Source of the DNA: Euonymus europaeus
Taxonomy: Eukaryota > Streptophyta > Magnoliopsida > Celastrales > Celastraceae
DNA length: 64,000 bases
NCBI GenBank assembly: GCA_963580455.1
Contig: OY756969.1
Span: 17,828,760-17,892,759, forward strand
Direction of reading: 5' to 3'
The notes under the pieces are model-generated. The model was not told the origin of the DNA. It was given only the letters and a program-made list of their open reading frames with translations, and made no database searches. Position 1 is the first letter of the stretch. Each line of letters opens with the position of its first letter. Below are positions 43,521 to 54,238 of the stretch, piece by piece. Both the position numbers and the translations under genes were made by a program.

Positions 43521-43862
43521 TATGTTGACTAGTTAATCATTTTTAATATTGTGTTGTCATTGAATATGGCTAAGCAGTTCAAAATATTAGAGAAAATGAT
43601 TTTTTTTAGTTCTTCCCAAAACCGACCGGTAACCGATGGCCACACCGGTTCGTCTCCCGCTCCGAATTTAGAAACATTGATCGTAATGGACACCTTGTTT
43701 GGTGAAACCATTTACTCTACAGATGAACATCAGTCTGTTTGGCTAAAATAATTTTTACTAGCAAAGTCTCATGTAGTTACAAATCATTCTTTAAACAGTT
43801 GGTTAAGTCTGTTCAAGTCATTTTAACATTTCGTTAGTCATGTAAACATAAACTTAACAGTA

Positions 43863-44068
43863 TGTTATTAGAGCTTACGTGGATAAAGCACATGGCTAGT
43901 CTATATTACGTTGTAACATAGTTACTCGGGGTAGATTTGGAAATAGAATTCTCTTCTTGGAGAAGCTTCACAGCTTTCCCTTGTTCTTCTCTTCTCTTCT
44001 TGTTGTCATTAGCATTTATTCATCTTGTTTCCCGATTGTTGCAGGGAAAGGTTGAAAGGAGTGTATCA
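43863..44068 (+). repeat. Probable 5' LTR end of a chromovirus
   Basis: The end (...GTGTATCA, 44068) is fixed by the primer-binding site 2 bp downstream. A start at TGTTATTAGAGC (43863) is plausible but unproven. No second LTR was found. Confidence 0.45.
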
Positions 44069-44070
44069 TT

Positions 44071-44082
44071 TGGTATCAGAGC
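44071..44082 (+). promoter_or_regulatory. Primer-binding site, initiator tRNA-Met type
   Basis: TGGTATCAGAGC, exact match to the standard plant retrotransposon primer site. Confidence 0.95.
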
Positions 44083-44143
44083 CTGATTGATCCTCACTGT
44101 TCCCATCCTGTGCATGTCATGACCTATCACTCACACTGCCATT

Positions 44144-45028
44144 ATGGATCAAAGAGTTTCATCAGTTGAATCTATTATGGAAAAACTCACCATTTCTTTG
44201 GAGAAATTTCAATCGTATGTTCATGAGGGATTTATGAAAGTCATTGCCAATTTAGAATCACAAATTGATTCTAAATTGAGTGATGGATTAGATAAAATCG
44301 TCTCAAAATTGACGGAGGCTTTTGACAAATTCAGACATGAGAATCCTCGCCAAGAACCTGTGTTTCTTGAAGAGGATGATAGATTTTATTCTAGACATCA
44401 TCGCAATTACAGGAGAATGGAACATCTGGAACAACGTGGAAATCCAGAGCATGGACCACCAAATAGGAACTGGCAAAAGATCGAATTCCCATGTTTTGTT
44501 GAGGGAGATGATCCTGTTGTGTGGATTTATCGAGCTGAACAATATTTTACATTTTATGGCACACGAGAATATCAGAAAGTGGTAGTTGTGTCCTTTAATA
44601 TTGACAATATTGTTCTTCAATGGTTCAGATGGATGGATTGTGTCCATACTACACCAAGATGTGAGGATTTTACTCAGGCATTCTGTAGAGAATTTGGGAC
44701 ATCTAAGTTTGATGATGTTGTTGAAACCTTGATCAAGTTGAAGCAAACCAACACCCTCAAGAAGTTTATTATGGAATTCATAAGGTTAGCAACCATAACA
44801 TCAAGGATCAACATTGAACTTCTCAAAAGTTGTTTCCTGGGGGTACTCAAGGCTGAATTGAGGTTTGATGTCAAATTGCTCAAACCTAGGGATGTTCATG
44901 AAGTAATGGCTATTGCAGATAAGGTTGATTCTAAATTGAACCATACTCATTCTGTTGTAGTTAAATCATTTACATCTAAAATGCATCATTTAATACAAAG
45001 CCAACAGAAGAGTATCCTAGGAAAATAG
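44144..45028 (+). CDS. Chromovirus Gag (capsid part), element truncated
   Basis: An open frame of 294 residues from ATG 44144, 62 bp after the primer site. The N-terminus is a coiled coil (SVESIMEKLTISLEKFQSYV, then SKLSDGLDKIVSKLTEAF). Then the gag domain: KIEFPCFVEGDDPVVWIYRA, EQYFTF, VLQWFRWMD, FTQAFCREFGTSKFDDVVET and LKQTNTLKKFIMEFIRL. This wording is typical of Ty3/gypsy chromoviruses. It ends at TAG, short of the zinc knuckle, so the frame is broken by a stop rather than naturally complete. It forms the virus-like particle in intact relatives. Confidence 0.8.
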   Translation: MDQRVSSVESIMEKLTISLEKFQSYVHEGFMKVIANLESQIDSKLSDGLDKIVSKLTEAFDKFRHENPRQEPVFLEEDDRFYSRHHRNYRRMEHLEQRGNPEHGPPNRNWQKIEFPCFVEGDDPVVWIYRAEQYFTFYGTREYQKVVVVSFNIDNIVLQWFRWMDCVHTTPRCEDFTQAFCREFGTSKFDDVVETLIKLKQTNTLKKFIMEFIRLATITSRINIELLKSCFLGVLKAELRFDVKLLKPRDVHEVMAIADKVDSKLNHTHSVVVKSFTSKMHHLIQSQQKSILGK

Positions 45029-45610
45029 CTAATACAAAAACTGTGCATGAGAAAATTATCCCCGAAGAATATTAAGAGAAGAGACTTAAGGGTCTATGTT
45101 TTTATTGTGACCAAAAATATGTCAAGGGCCATCAATGTGCTAGGAAGCAATTACTTTTGTTGGAAGTTTATTTTGGAGATGATTTAGAGGAGGGAATAGA
45201 TTGTACAATTGAAGATGTACAAACTGTGGAGTTTCAAAAAATGGAGTTGAGTGAGTCTGGATTTTATGGAGTTACAGGAGTAGAACATATCAAGACCATG
45301 AAGGTGCAAGGAATCTTTAAAGGTCATCCTGTCATAATCTTGGTTGACATAGGTAGTACCACAATTTTGTTAATTCAAAATTGCTAAAACATCTAGGAGT
45401 TCATTACCAGAAAACTAAGGGATTTGAAGTGATCATTGCTTATGGTGGAAAACTAAAGAGCATAGGTTGCTGTAAATCTACACCCTTAAAAATGGGAAAT
45501 TATAAGTGTGAGCTGGATATGTTTGTTTTCCCTTAGGAGGATGTGATTTGGCCTTGGGTATTCAATGGTTATCAGTGCACTCAATTACTATCCAATTTTA
45601 ATATAAATGA
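45029..45610 (+). pseudogene. Chromovirus zinc knuckle and protease remnant
   Basis: After two stops the frame reads LKGLCFYCDQKYVKGHQC, a CCHC knuckle. An acidic linker follows, then MKVQGIFKGHPVIILVDIGS, the protease core with DIGS in place of the usual DSGS/DTGS. A frameshift follows directly (HNFVNSKLLKHLG in the next frame). Family wording ends near 45600, where the element is truncated before RT. Confidence 0.8.
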
Positions 45611-46011
45611 CAAAAAAATAAAACCACTAGAATTTCAGGTTTTTTATAAACTATGTTATCCAGTAACTCAATACCAAATACTAAAATATGCTACCCAGAG
45701 AATTTACATTTAGAGCATAAGAAATATAATTCCATTTCCATATCAGATTTCCATAAAATATGGTACCTCCTACCTCTTCTATCGAGGCAAGTACTTCACC
45801 TGCAATACAAAAAAAAACATCCCAGCCAGCTCAAATAACCCATATATACGAAGCTATCTATTCCTACTCGCACCAAAAGCAATTCCCAAATCGGCCAGGC
45901 ATAACTATTCATATTAATTAACATAATAATCACGCATTCGTAACCAAAGGTCAATGGTGTTCCACATTTAACTGAAATATAAATATATATACATGAGTAT
46001 ACATAGTCACA
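45611..46011. other. AT-rich sequence without recognised gene
   Basis: Between the truncated chromovirus and the next LTR. If the LTR at 46012 is a solo insertion, this joins to 48499 onwards. Confidence 0.35.
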
Positions 46012-48498
46012 TGTAATACCCTGACCCGAAAATGCCAAAATAAAGAAAAATAATCATCATAATAATAGTAACATTAGATGGTAAATTTAGATTAGTATGA
46101 ATGGATTAGTAATTAATGAGAAAGAACATATATATAATTATATAAAGATATATATATTATAATAAAAAAAAGAAGAAAAAAGAAATTGGGATCACTTTCG
46201 GTGGACAAATATTTGACCACCGAAAGTGGCAACTTGCATGGCCATTTGGCCATGCGTTTTGTTAAAAAAAATTATGGAAATGAGTGAAATGTGGCCAGCA
46301 ACATTTCAACTCAAAAAAATTAAAAGAGAACCAGAGGTTAACGCGACAGAAGAGAGGAGAAGAGGCGAGAGAGAAAGAGAGAAAGAAGAGAGAAGGAGAA
46401 GAGACTTGGTTTCTTTAGAAGAGACTTGGTTTCTTTAGAAGAAACTTGATTTTGTGGTAAGATTAAGAGTGTCTAACAAATTGCAAGAAGATTTGGGGAG
46501 TTAAGGTAAGATTTTTCTTGTTTTGAAAAATTAGGTTTTGGGGGTTTTAATTTTAATTTATGTAACAAATATGGATTTTTGGATAAATTTGGTTATAAAA
46601 TAGGTTGAATAGAACTTGTTCATGCTTAAATTGGTAGATTTGATTGTTGGTTTGAAGTAGTAGTGTGGATTATGAGAGATTTGGAAAAAGGGTGTTTGAG
46701 GGATGAATTTCATCGATTCCATTGATTGATGTCGAATTTGGGGCTAAATTTCGGATATATTAATAATGTAAGGGAGGGTAACATACTCTCCAAATTTGAG
46801 ACAATTCCGTGAAGGAACTAATAGGGTGCTAGTGTAGCTTTAAGAGGGAAGTTTGTGGCTTAAAGGGTTAGAGTGAAAAATCCGAGTTTGCGGTTTTATT
46901 TCGAGGTTTAAAAATGTATATTAGGTGATTCTAAATTGATAATTTGGAATGGGTTCTTACATGGAAAAACAATTTCACATTTTCGCTAATAGTGTTGGCT
47001 AGAGCTATTTCGGATAAAAAATTTGAGAAAGAATTATAAATTCAATTTATTGAAATTTGATGACTAGTTGATAACTACTGCTACAAGCTTGTTGAAAATA
47101 TAAGGGGGTTTGTGGATGCATCGAACACCTACGCTCGTGCCAGAAAATTTTAGGTTGAGTAGTAACACTTTCTATTTGTTACTTGGATTCGAGGTAGGAG
47201 ATTCTAGCCCAATCTTTCGATTTTTTCTTATTATCTAAAAATGCGTTATTAAATCTTCATTGTTATTCATATTTGTGTTTTTCCCTATTTGCTCCCTAGG
47301 GAAAAACGAACCTAGGATTATTCTCGAATTTTTCTAAAATATTAGTTTGCATTTTCGGTTGATTTCTTGGTCTTATATCAAGCATGTGTGGTTCTTATTC
47401 ATGTATCATGGCTAGTTAAATATATAACTAGGATTTCTTTATTGTTATATTAAATTCATGACATGACATTATTGCATTAGAGTCACATGGAAGTGCGAGT
47501 ATGGATTCGTGACTTCCGTAAGCTGTGTGAACGTCATATGGGAGGAGGGTTGTGGAACCTCGGCTTGGTTGCAATCGAATGACTCCTATATGAGGCAACA
47601 TACTGAGATTCTGAGGAATCGGTTCAGGGAACCCCAGTCAGTATGGACAAGGCTGGTGTCTTGTAATTGGTCATGGTTTCCTTATTGAGTCGTATGGTGG
47701 CAGTGTTCACCGATATCGATGTGTGGGGATGGATGCTGAGGCGTCATCGCATTGGGACTCACAGTAGGAAACGAGACCACGGTTTGATGAGTATTTGTTA
47801 TGGTGATTCATAGTCTTGGCATGTTGCTGCATTGACTTACCTTTTTAATTCAGCTATTATATTTTGTTATCCTCTTTGCCCCTACTAAGCCATTGCTCAC
47901 CATTTACTTTCTTTTCTTTCCACACAAGCGAGACTGGTACGGATACTGGCACTGCGGATCTATAGGAGGTGGGATGACATGGTGCCACCTAGAGACACTA
48001 GGATGGGTTAGAATAAAGAATTAACTTTCTTTATTATGTTTGATATTATATGTATGAATTAATGATTGTGTATGTTGGCTACGTTTGTGAACACCTTGAC
48101 GGTGTGTGGATGGTACGGATAAGAGAGTGTCTTGTGATAGGACTCCTATACCTGGGTGTGAACTTTATGGTTTATATTGCATGTCGATACATGTATGATG
48201 GTTATGTTTAATTATGTATTGCGGATGCATGCTGTAGATGGCCTGAGGCCCTACCCTGTAATTGTGGTTGCTTGTGATGTGATGGCCGGAGGCCTTATAT
48301 GAATGTTGAGTATGTGCTGCGTCTTTCAGTTGGGCATTCTCCGATATACGGGGAGATGCTGCTGAAATTTCGGTAGAAATTTATGAATTCAGTTTGGAGA
48401 AATTAAGATTAAATCTTTTGTGATATTGTGGAGGTTTAATATCTTATAGATATTGAATTAGGTTTAAACAGTAGCGCCCCCTGGGTCGGGGCGTTACA
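46012..48498 (+). repeat. Long LTR, Del/Tekay-like, probably solo
   Basis: Starts TGTAATACCCTGACCCGAAA and ends GGGTCGGGGCGTTACA; both ends match long chromovirus LTRs in style. A CACA is present on each side (46008-46011, 48499-48502); a 5-bp duplication is not clean. The purine-rich stretch at 46360-46400 and the GAGACTTGGTTTCTTTAGAA tandem (46402-46441) are near the likely leader. No coding frame and no primer site directly after 48498, so a solo LTR is favoured. Confidence 0.65.
46193..46228. repeat. Perfect 12-bp hairpin in the LTR
   Basis: CACTTTCGGTGG, 12-base AT-rich loop, CCACCGAAAGTG. Confidence 0.9.
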
Positions 48499-48908
48499 CA
48501 CAAATCAGCCACAAGAGAGCTCGGCTCATAATCTCCAGCAAAATTGAAATTTAATAACCCCACAAAACGTTTGTTACACTCATTGTAAATCATCCCAATT
48601 ATTACTTCCTTGACCCCCCATCCCGGTCACAATCATTCATCCACAGGCACACAAGAATGTCATTAAATTTTATTATGTCAGCATATCGCAGTAGCCACGC
48701 TACCATATCAAAGGAATATCATCATTATCTCATATGTATGCTATCACACCACATATTCCTCACTCTTTTGGTGACGGCTTAGAGATATTATAGATTAGGT
48801 TGTGGGGATGGGTACAATTCTTACAATATGTACATAGACAATGGGAAATAGTACAGGCTGAACGGTGGCTAGTTTCTCTTATACTAATAGGCAAACTGCA
48901 GATATTAT
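48499..48908. other. Sequence without recognised gene
   Basis: No frame or repeat recognised. Confidence 0.35.
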
Positions 48909-49202
48909 TTAGCAGTGGTCGAACCATCTAGCCCATTCCTCTAAACTATATGGCTCGATAAGAGGAACTGACCCGAGGGGGTAATTGGAGCCGGTGGAGT
49001 ATGGGTCAATAAAGTCACTATTTAGGCTGGTTGTTCCTAAGATAGCATCCTAATTGATTTCTAGTGGTGCTATTAACTGGATCAAGGAATCAAGTTTAGA
49101 TAAGATCTTATCATACAACCTCTCGAAGGCTTGGATTTGCCTTTGAATTTCTTCTAACTCTTGATGCATCCGTGAATAGTTTTCACAAGAGGGGGTATCC
49201 AT
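48909..49202 (-). pseudogene. 98-codon minus-strand frame with one TAG, unknown
   Basis: From ATG 49202 the frame reads MDTPSCENYSRMHQELEEIQ, with a coiled-coil-like stretch to about residue 45. A TAG follows at codon 51, then a further 46 coherent codons including PYSTGSNYPLGSVPLIEPYS and EEWARWFDHC before TAA 48911-48909. A second minus frame (49428-49183, LSNFVINRPNNDTFLNEQFN) overlaps its start by 20 bp in another phase. I do not recognise either. They may be one decayed gag-like protein with a frameshift. Confidence 0.4.
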
Positions 49203-52200
49203 TAGGTAAAATGGAAAACAAGAGTAGTAGATTTTCTGGAGACTTTCTGAGCCTCTCCAGTATGGGTTTCATATAGGGTTGTAACTCGAACAGATAAGGA
49301 TTGAATTGTTCATTTAGAAACGTGTCATTATTGGGTCGATTGATGACAAAATTGGATAAGGATGGGTGATTGGGATGATATTTTGCATATTTTTGTGGAG
49401 TTTTGAAAGTAAAAAAGTTGAGTTTCAATGCTTAAAAACCACATTTTAGGTTTGAGTTGCCGAAATCCATGTTAATGAGCCAATGCATAATTCAACACTT
49501 TGACATAGTCATTTTAAGTGTTTTCTAGTGGTTCAAGCTGGTTTGGTAGCTTAGAGATATGAAATCCAAGTTTTGGGCATAATGGTTAGAAGTTGTGGAA
49601 ATGCTATCTCTTAAGCATTTGAGTTTTAATATGCCGAATTTTGTTCTATCAACCTAAAAATGGTTTTGACACTTGTTTAAGTATGTTTCAGTCATTTATG
49701 ACTTGTTTGAATGATTTTTGTAGGCTTCGGATTGATCGAGATCGAATATGGAAGAAAAGACATAAAAGGAGCTGCAAAATTGAAGTTTACTGTCAACCGT
49801 CCGGACGCGTATCAGAAGCCGTCCGGACGGACAAAGAAGAAAGGGGGACAGTGGCATTTTCAAGCATATCCGTCCGGACGGTTCAAGAAGAAAGACGAAC
49901 AGTGCTGTTTTCAAGCACATCTGTCCGGACGGCACTGCGCAATAATTTTCGGGTCAACTTTTGAAGGTGCAAATGATCGAATTTGAAGAAACGTTCTTTT
50001 ACAAAGTTGAACTAGACATCCAGATCTTTCCAAAGAGTGCTCATACGCATAAATCCATTGAGAATTGAAGTCTGTGGAATTAAAACAAGATGCTGCCTCG
50101 AACAGTTCCAGTAATTTCGGGTTTTATGATTTTTACTCAATTCTTGAAGGGCAAACTTGTCTAATTACTTTATTTGACCAATGGGACTTATTTGTAATAG
50201 GTTAGGATGGTCTTTTAAGAGAGGTATGAGGGTTTTATGGGTCTAGAGACCCCATTCTTTGGACAACACTCATTTTGGCCGAATTTGATACACTCTCTCT
50301 AGGTTTTTTCTCTCTTGCCTTGTTCTTCATTTTGATTCTTGTTTGGGGTTCGAAAATCAGTCTCTTGAAGATTGCTAGGAGTCTTGGAGACCCAACCAAC
50401 TAGAAGAAGAAGTTCTTCCTCCTTGTAGAGCTTGAGAAGAGCCCAAGTTGGATTACCTTCAACTTCTATTTGTAGATTGGAAGGCCGATTCACCTCAACA
50501 TTCGACATTGGATTTGATCTCTAAACTCCTCTTCCTTATTGTTATTTCATTTTATTATCGCATTTGGATTCATAGTTCTAGTTTAATCTACTTGAATATT
50601 TCCATTCCGATTTAGTTTGTGCTTGAACGTTTTATGTTATGTTTTACATTTTATTATGTTGTGCTTATTTCCATTTTGATTTTCTGCAGTAGTTTAGTAC
50701 TTAATTCTCATTTCGTATATTAGGGTTTAGTTCAATCAATCACCCTAAGAGGGAAAACCGAATATAACCAATGGTTAGTGCAATTTTGCCACACTTAACA
50801 TTGTGAATACCATATTTAATTAAGTAATTAGGTTAATAATCCATAGATCCAAGACGAAACCAAAAGTCTTTGTGAGACGATTTGGGATTCACTCCTATTA
50901 TTACTTTGACAAACCTACACTTGGGAAAGCGTTAATCCACTTACCTATTTTGGGCGAGTCAATGGGCTCATCTACATAGTTTTGACATGCCACCATTTAG
51001 TTCTTTCATCAAGGAAGTGGTTAATGCCAAGGTTCATACCTTTTAAAAAATAGGCAAGGAGTGTCGCTCGTGGGAACTCATTTCCATCCATGTAATTAAA
51101 ATCATTGACTTGGATACGTCAGTACATTTAAATTTAATAGGATGTGTAGTTTTGGTATAGGGGATGTTTAAGAAATATGGGGGGTATTCTGAGGACCAGT
51201 TTGAGGTTGAAAAAAAACAAAAAGATTAAGGTAAAGTGGTATGGGAAACGTATAATTAAATAAGATTATAGAGTACAGTTCATGTTATTAAAGGGTAAAA
51301 GAAAGAGTTAGTTTCATAAAAAGTTGTCTTTTTGAGATTTTAGATGAAGATAATTGGGATGTTCATCCCTATGGTGGTTAATTTATTACCTTTAATGTAG
51401 AGGTGAATCTTGGGAGCATTTCTGTGTTGGCTAAATGGAATCTGCTTGAGAGGTGACTGATGTTGATGATGAGAAAATGAATGACGGGTAAATAATTGTT
51501 TACTTCTTTTCATTAATTGTTCTTCTACCTTCGCACATTAACGTATGTTGATGGTTGTCATCGTGGAGTTTATAGGAAAAATTATCACTTAATCAGGTAT
51601 AACAAATTGTTGAGTAGTGTGTTAGGTATGTGGGTATTTGAAAAGGTGTTTTATTTTATTATGTGGCTTGTGCTAACTTGAACACTAGCAAATCGTTCTC
51701 TTAAATAAACTGAAACTAAACGGTTCCCTTTTGATGCTCTGTAGCTGAAAAAGAGTTTATAATTTTTATATTCCGATGTTGATGATGGATGCTGAATTTT
51801 CCTAAAATGAAAAAAATGATTTTATTTCCCATATTGTGGTGCAATTACTAAATTGTGGTGATGTTCACATGTGTGTATATATATATATATACATATTTGT
51901 GTGAGATTGTTGAGACACATAAATGAGAACATATGGTATGCGGTTATATTAAATTTGAGAAAGGGCCATTGACTGTGTTAGTTTTGATGTTGGCTTAAGT
52001 ACGCAATATATAATAGTGCCCCTACGTACCGCAATAAGCACAATCTACAGTAAAATATTTATCTTTTCTGATAATCTCTTCGCACCGCACACAAATGTAA
52101 AGAGAGCCTATGCGGCTATCTCTATTTACTCCACACAACATAAAACCCACGTTTTCAACGAGGCCTAAACTCATAACCAATGCTAACACCATACTACGCC

Positions 52201-54066
52201 AATAACCACTCTACACCACACAACAACACATATTGTCCCTTCAGTACTTTTTTTCCTAAACCAAAAATCTCAACTTAATCGTCCAAATCAAATCATTCCA
52301 TATCATGGATCAGTAATAGTAAACCACACTCAAAAATTCCTCTTCTTTGTCCAATCGGCTGCAAGTATCAAGTCTTATATGTAACTTAAATTCTCAAGAT
52401 TCATAGTACACCACGTCATGGTCTTCTAGCATTTCAATCCACTTAGACATCCAAATAAGCACACCATGTACTTGACTATTCTATCCAACCTTATCGTTAA
52501 AACTCACAAATAACGTGCTGAAATTTTCAGATTAACTTAAGTCATATAAGCAACCAGAACACCCTCTCTAATCACCCATTATATTACCGAGAACCGACTA
52601 CATCAGCACATAAATTATAGAAATCAATTCAACTTCAGCTTATCACAAGGATTTCACATAGTAATCTAGAAGTATGCCCACACACCGCCACTATTCTTGT
52701 TCAACCTTAAAACCTTCCAGAATATACATTGAACAGTATTCTCTACACACGTAGCAAAAATTGTATTTTATCATCCACTATATATTATAGGTAACAAACT
52801 AAACCCCAAACTCCTCATTTAATCTAATCGGTAACATGTATCAGGTTACACAAACAAATTTCAGGAATTTTCATGCAGCACAGGTCGTGGTTCCCCGCAC
52901 CGCACCTATTTTCCAAGCTATTGAATTATCCAATTTCCCAACAATTAAGACCAGTATAACACACAAATTAACAACACAACGTGTCTGGCTACTTTATTTC
53001 AACATTATTCATACTAGAACACCAATAAAATTGCAAAAATCTCAATTTACACAACCCATGATATCCAATAAAACAATTTCTAGGAACACAAATAACCTAC
53101 CCAGAACCAACATCTAGCATCAAGCTAACCGAAAGCTAAGGTATCACCTCTCCATTCAGATACAACATTTTTTTCATTCAATCCAACTCCATAATAACTA
53201 CCAATCACATAGCTTTCAACCCTTAATTGAACTGTCCAAATAATGACACTTGTCACACACATGCGCAATTATCTAAGTTTAAATTATTACTACCACGTCC
53301 TCATAACATAATCACACTACCCAACGTTAACACCAATAACCGACATCATATAACCATCACTCATTGTACAACCCACTAAAGAATTAAAATATCCCCTACC
53401 TCAAGAGGCGTGCTTCGCGTCTCACTCTAACTACACAAAGGAACCCTTCAATCAATTTATTTACTCATAATTTCTCAATATAGCCTCATTGCACAATTTA
53501 ATACTTGCTCTTATGCTGGAATCTCTAGCAATTTAGACATAGTACAGGATCTCAACAAAACTATCCAAAATGTTGGTGTCAATATCACACAATAAATATA
53601 GTTACTCCAATTCACTTAACAAAATCCATGTAATCAAACAATAACAACTTTCAATTACCCAATATATTACCTGGGATTCAACATGTTTAAGATTCAAAAT
53701 TTGAACCAATTGAACTTCAAATTATCACCAGTTAATCAATCAAACCGCACCATTGTTCAACAAAACAAATCAAATTTCATCCCATGTTCCAATCAGCCAT
53801 AAATAACAAACCACATGAAGATACATTCCAACAATTCCTTTGTATGAACACAGAGTACTCAATAACTCCATTCAAGCTTTAATTCGATTAACACATAGTT
53901 ATATCTACTAAAATTTCAAATTTATCCCAAATTACAATATAAACAACCCATTCTCGAATACTCAACACACGTCATTCGAGAGCTAAGTTAGCATATGTAA
54001 ACACGACTTTGGTTCAGATTTTATAAAGTTAAAATATTTTCTACAATTCTTTATAACAATTAACTC

Positions 54067-54100
<34 letters not shown>

Positions 54101-54223
54101 CCAACATCCCCAATGCACGTAGCAACAATCATCAACATGTACCACATAACACTTACCCAATCGGCTGCCATGTGAAACCGAATCTAGTGTCAATACCGTT
54201 ACCCAAATTTAACCTCCAATCTT
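49203..54223. other. Noncoding retrotransposon-like sequence
   Basis: Apart from the repeat above I find no gene in 5 kb. 50280-51000 has an LTR-like look (TTGTGAGACGATTTGGGATT, CACTTGGGAAAGCG). 52020-54223 lies downstream (minus strand) of a primer site, where a gag gene would be expected, but no gag words are seen. TA-rich microsatellites lie near 51878 and 54072. Confidence 0.4.
49797..49932. repeat. 51-bp tandem repeat with CCGTCCGGACGG palindromes
   Basis: Four palindromic cores at 49797, 49819, 49870 and 49921. The last three are exactly 51 bp apart. Units share AAGAAGAAAG and CAGTG...TTTTCAAGCA. The overlapping plus-strand frames (49641-49986) simply cross the repeat. Confidence 0.9.
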
Positions 54224-54235
54224 GCTCCGATACCA
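54224..54235 (-). promoter_or_regulatory. Primer-binding site (minus strand)
   Basis: The minus strand reads TGGTATCGGAGC, one base from the tRNA-Met type site, 3 bp after the LTR end. Confidence 0.75.
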
Positions 54236-54238
54236 AAT

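Larger units (their letters stand above)
39995..43679 (+). mobile_element. hAT transposon, dead
   Basis: A perfect 8-bp target duplication ATCGTAAT (39987-39994 and 43680-43687) surrounds ends CAATGTTTTGACAACCGAAC and, on the complement, CAATGTTTCTAAATTCGGAG. 8-bp duplications are the hAT hallmark. It is 3685 bp and encodes a degraded BED-finger/dimerisation-domain transposase on the plus strand. The left subterminal region is rich in TTAATG motifs and the right end in a 68-bp tandem. Confidence 0.92.

Noticed and set aside
49641..49986. Overlapping 107 and 91 codon plus-strand frames
   Set aside because: Open in several frames only because of the 51-bp repeat (51 is divisible by three).
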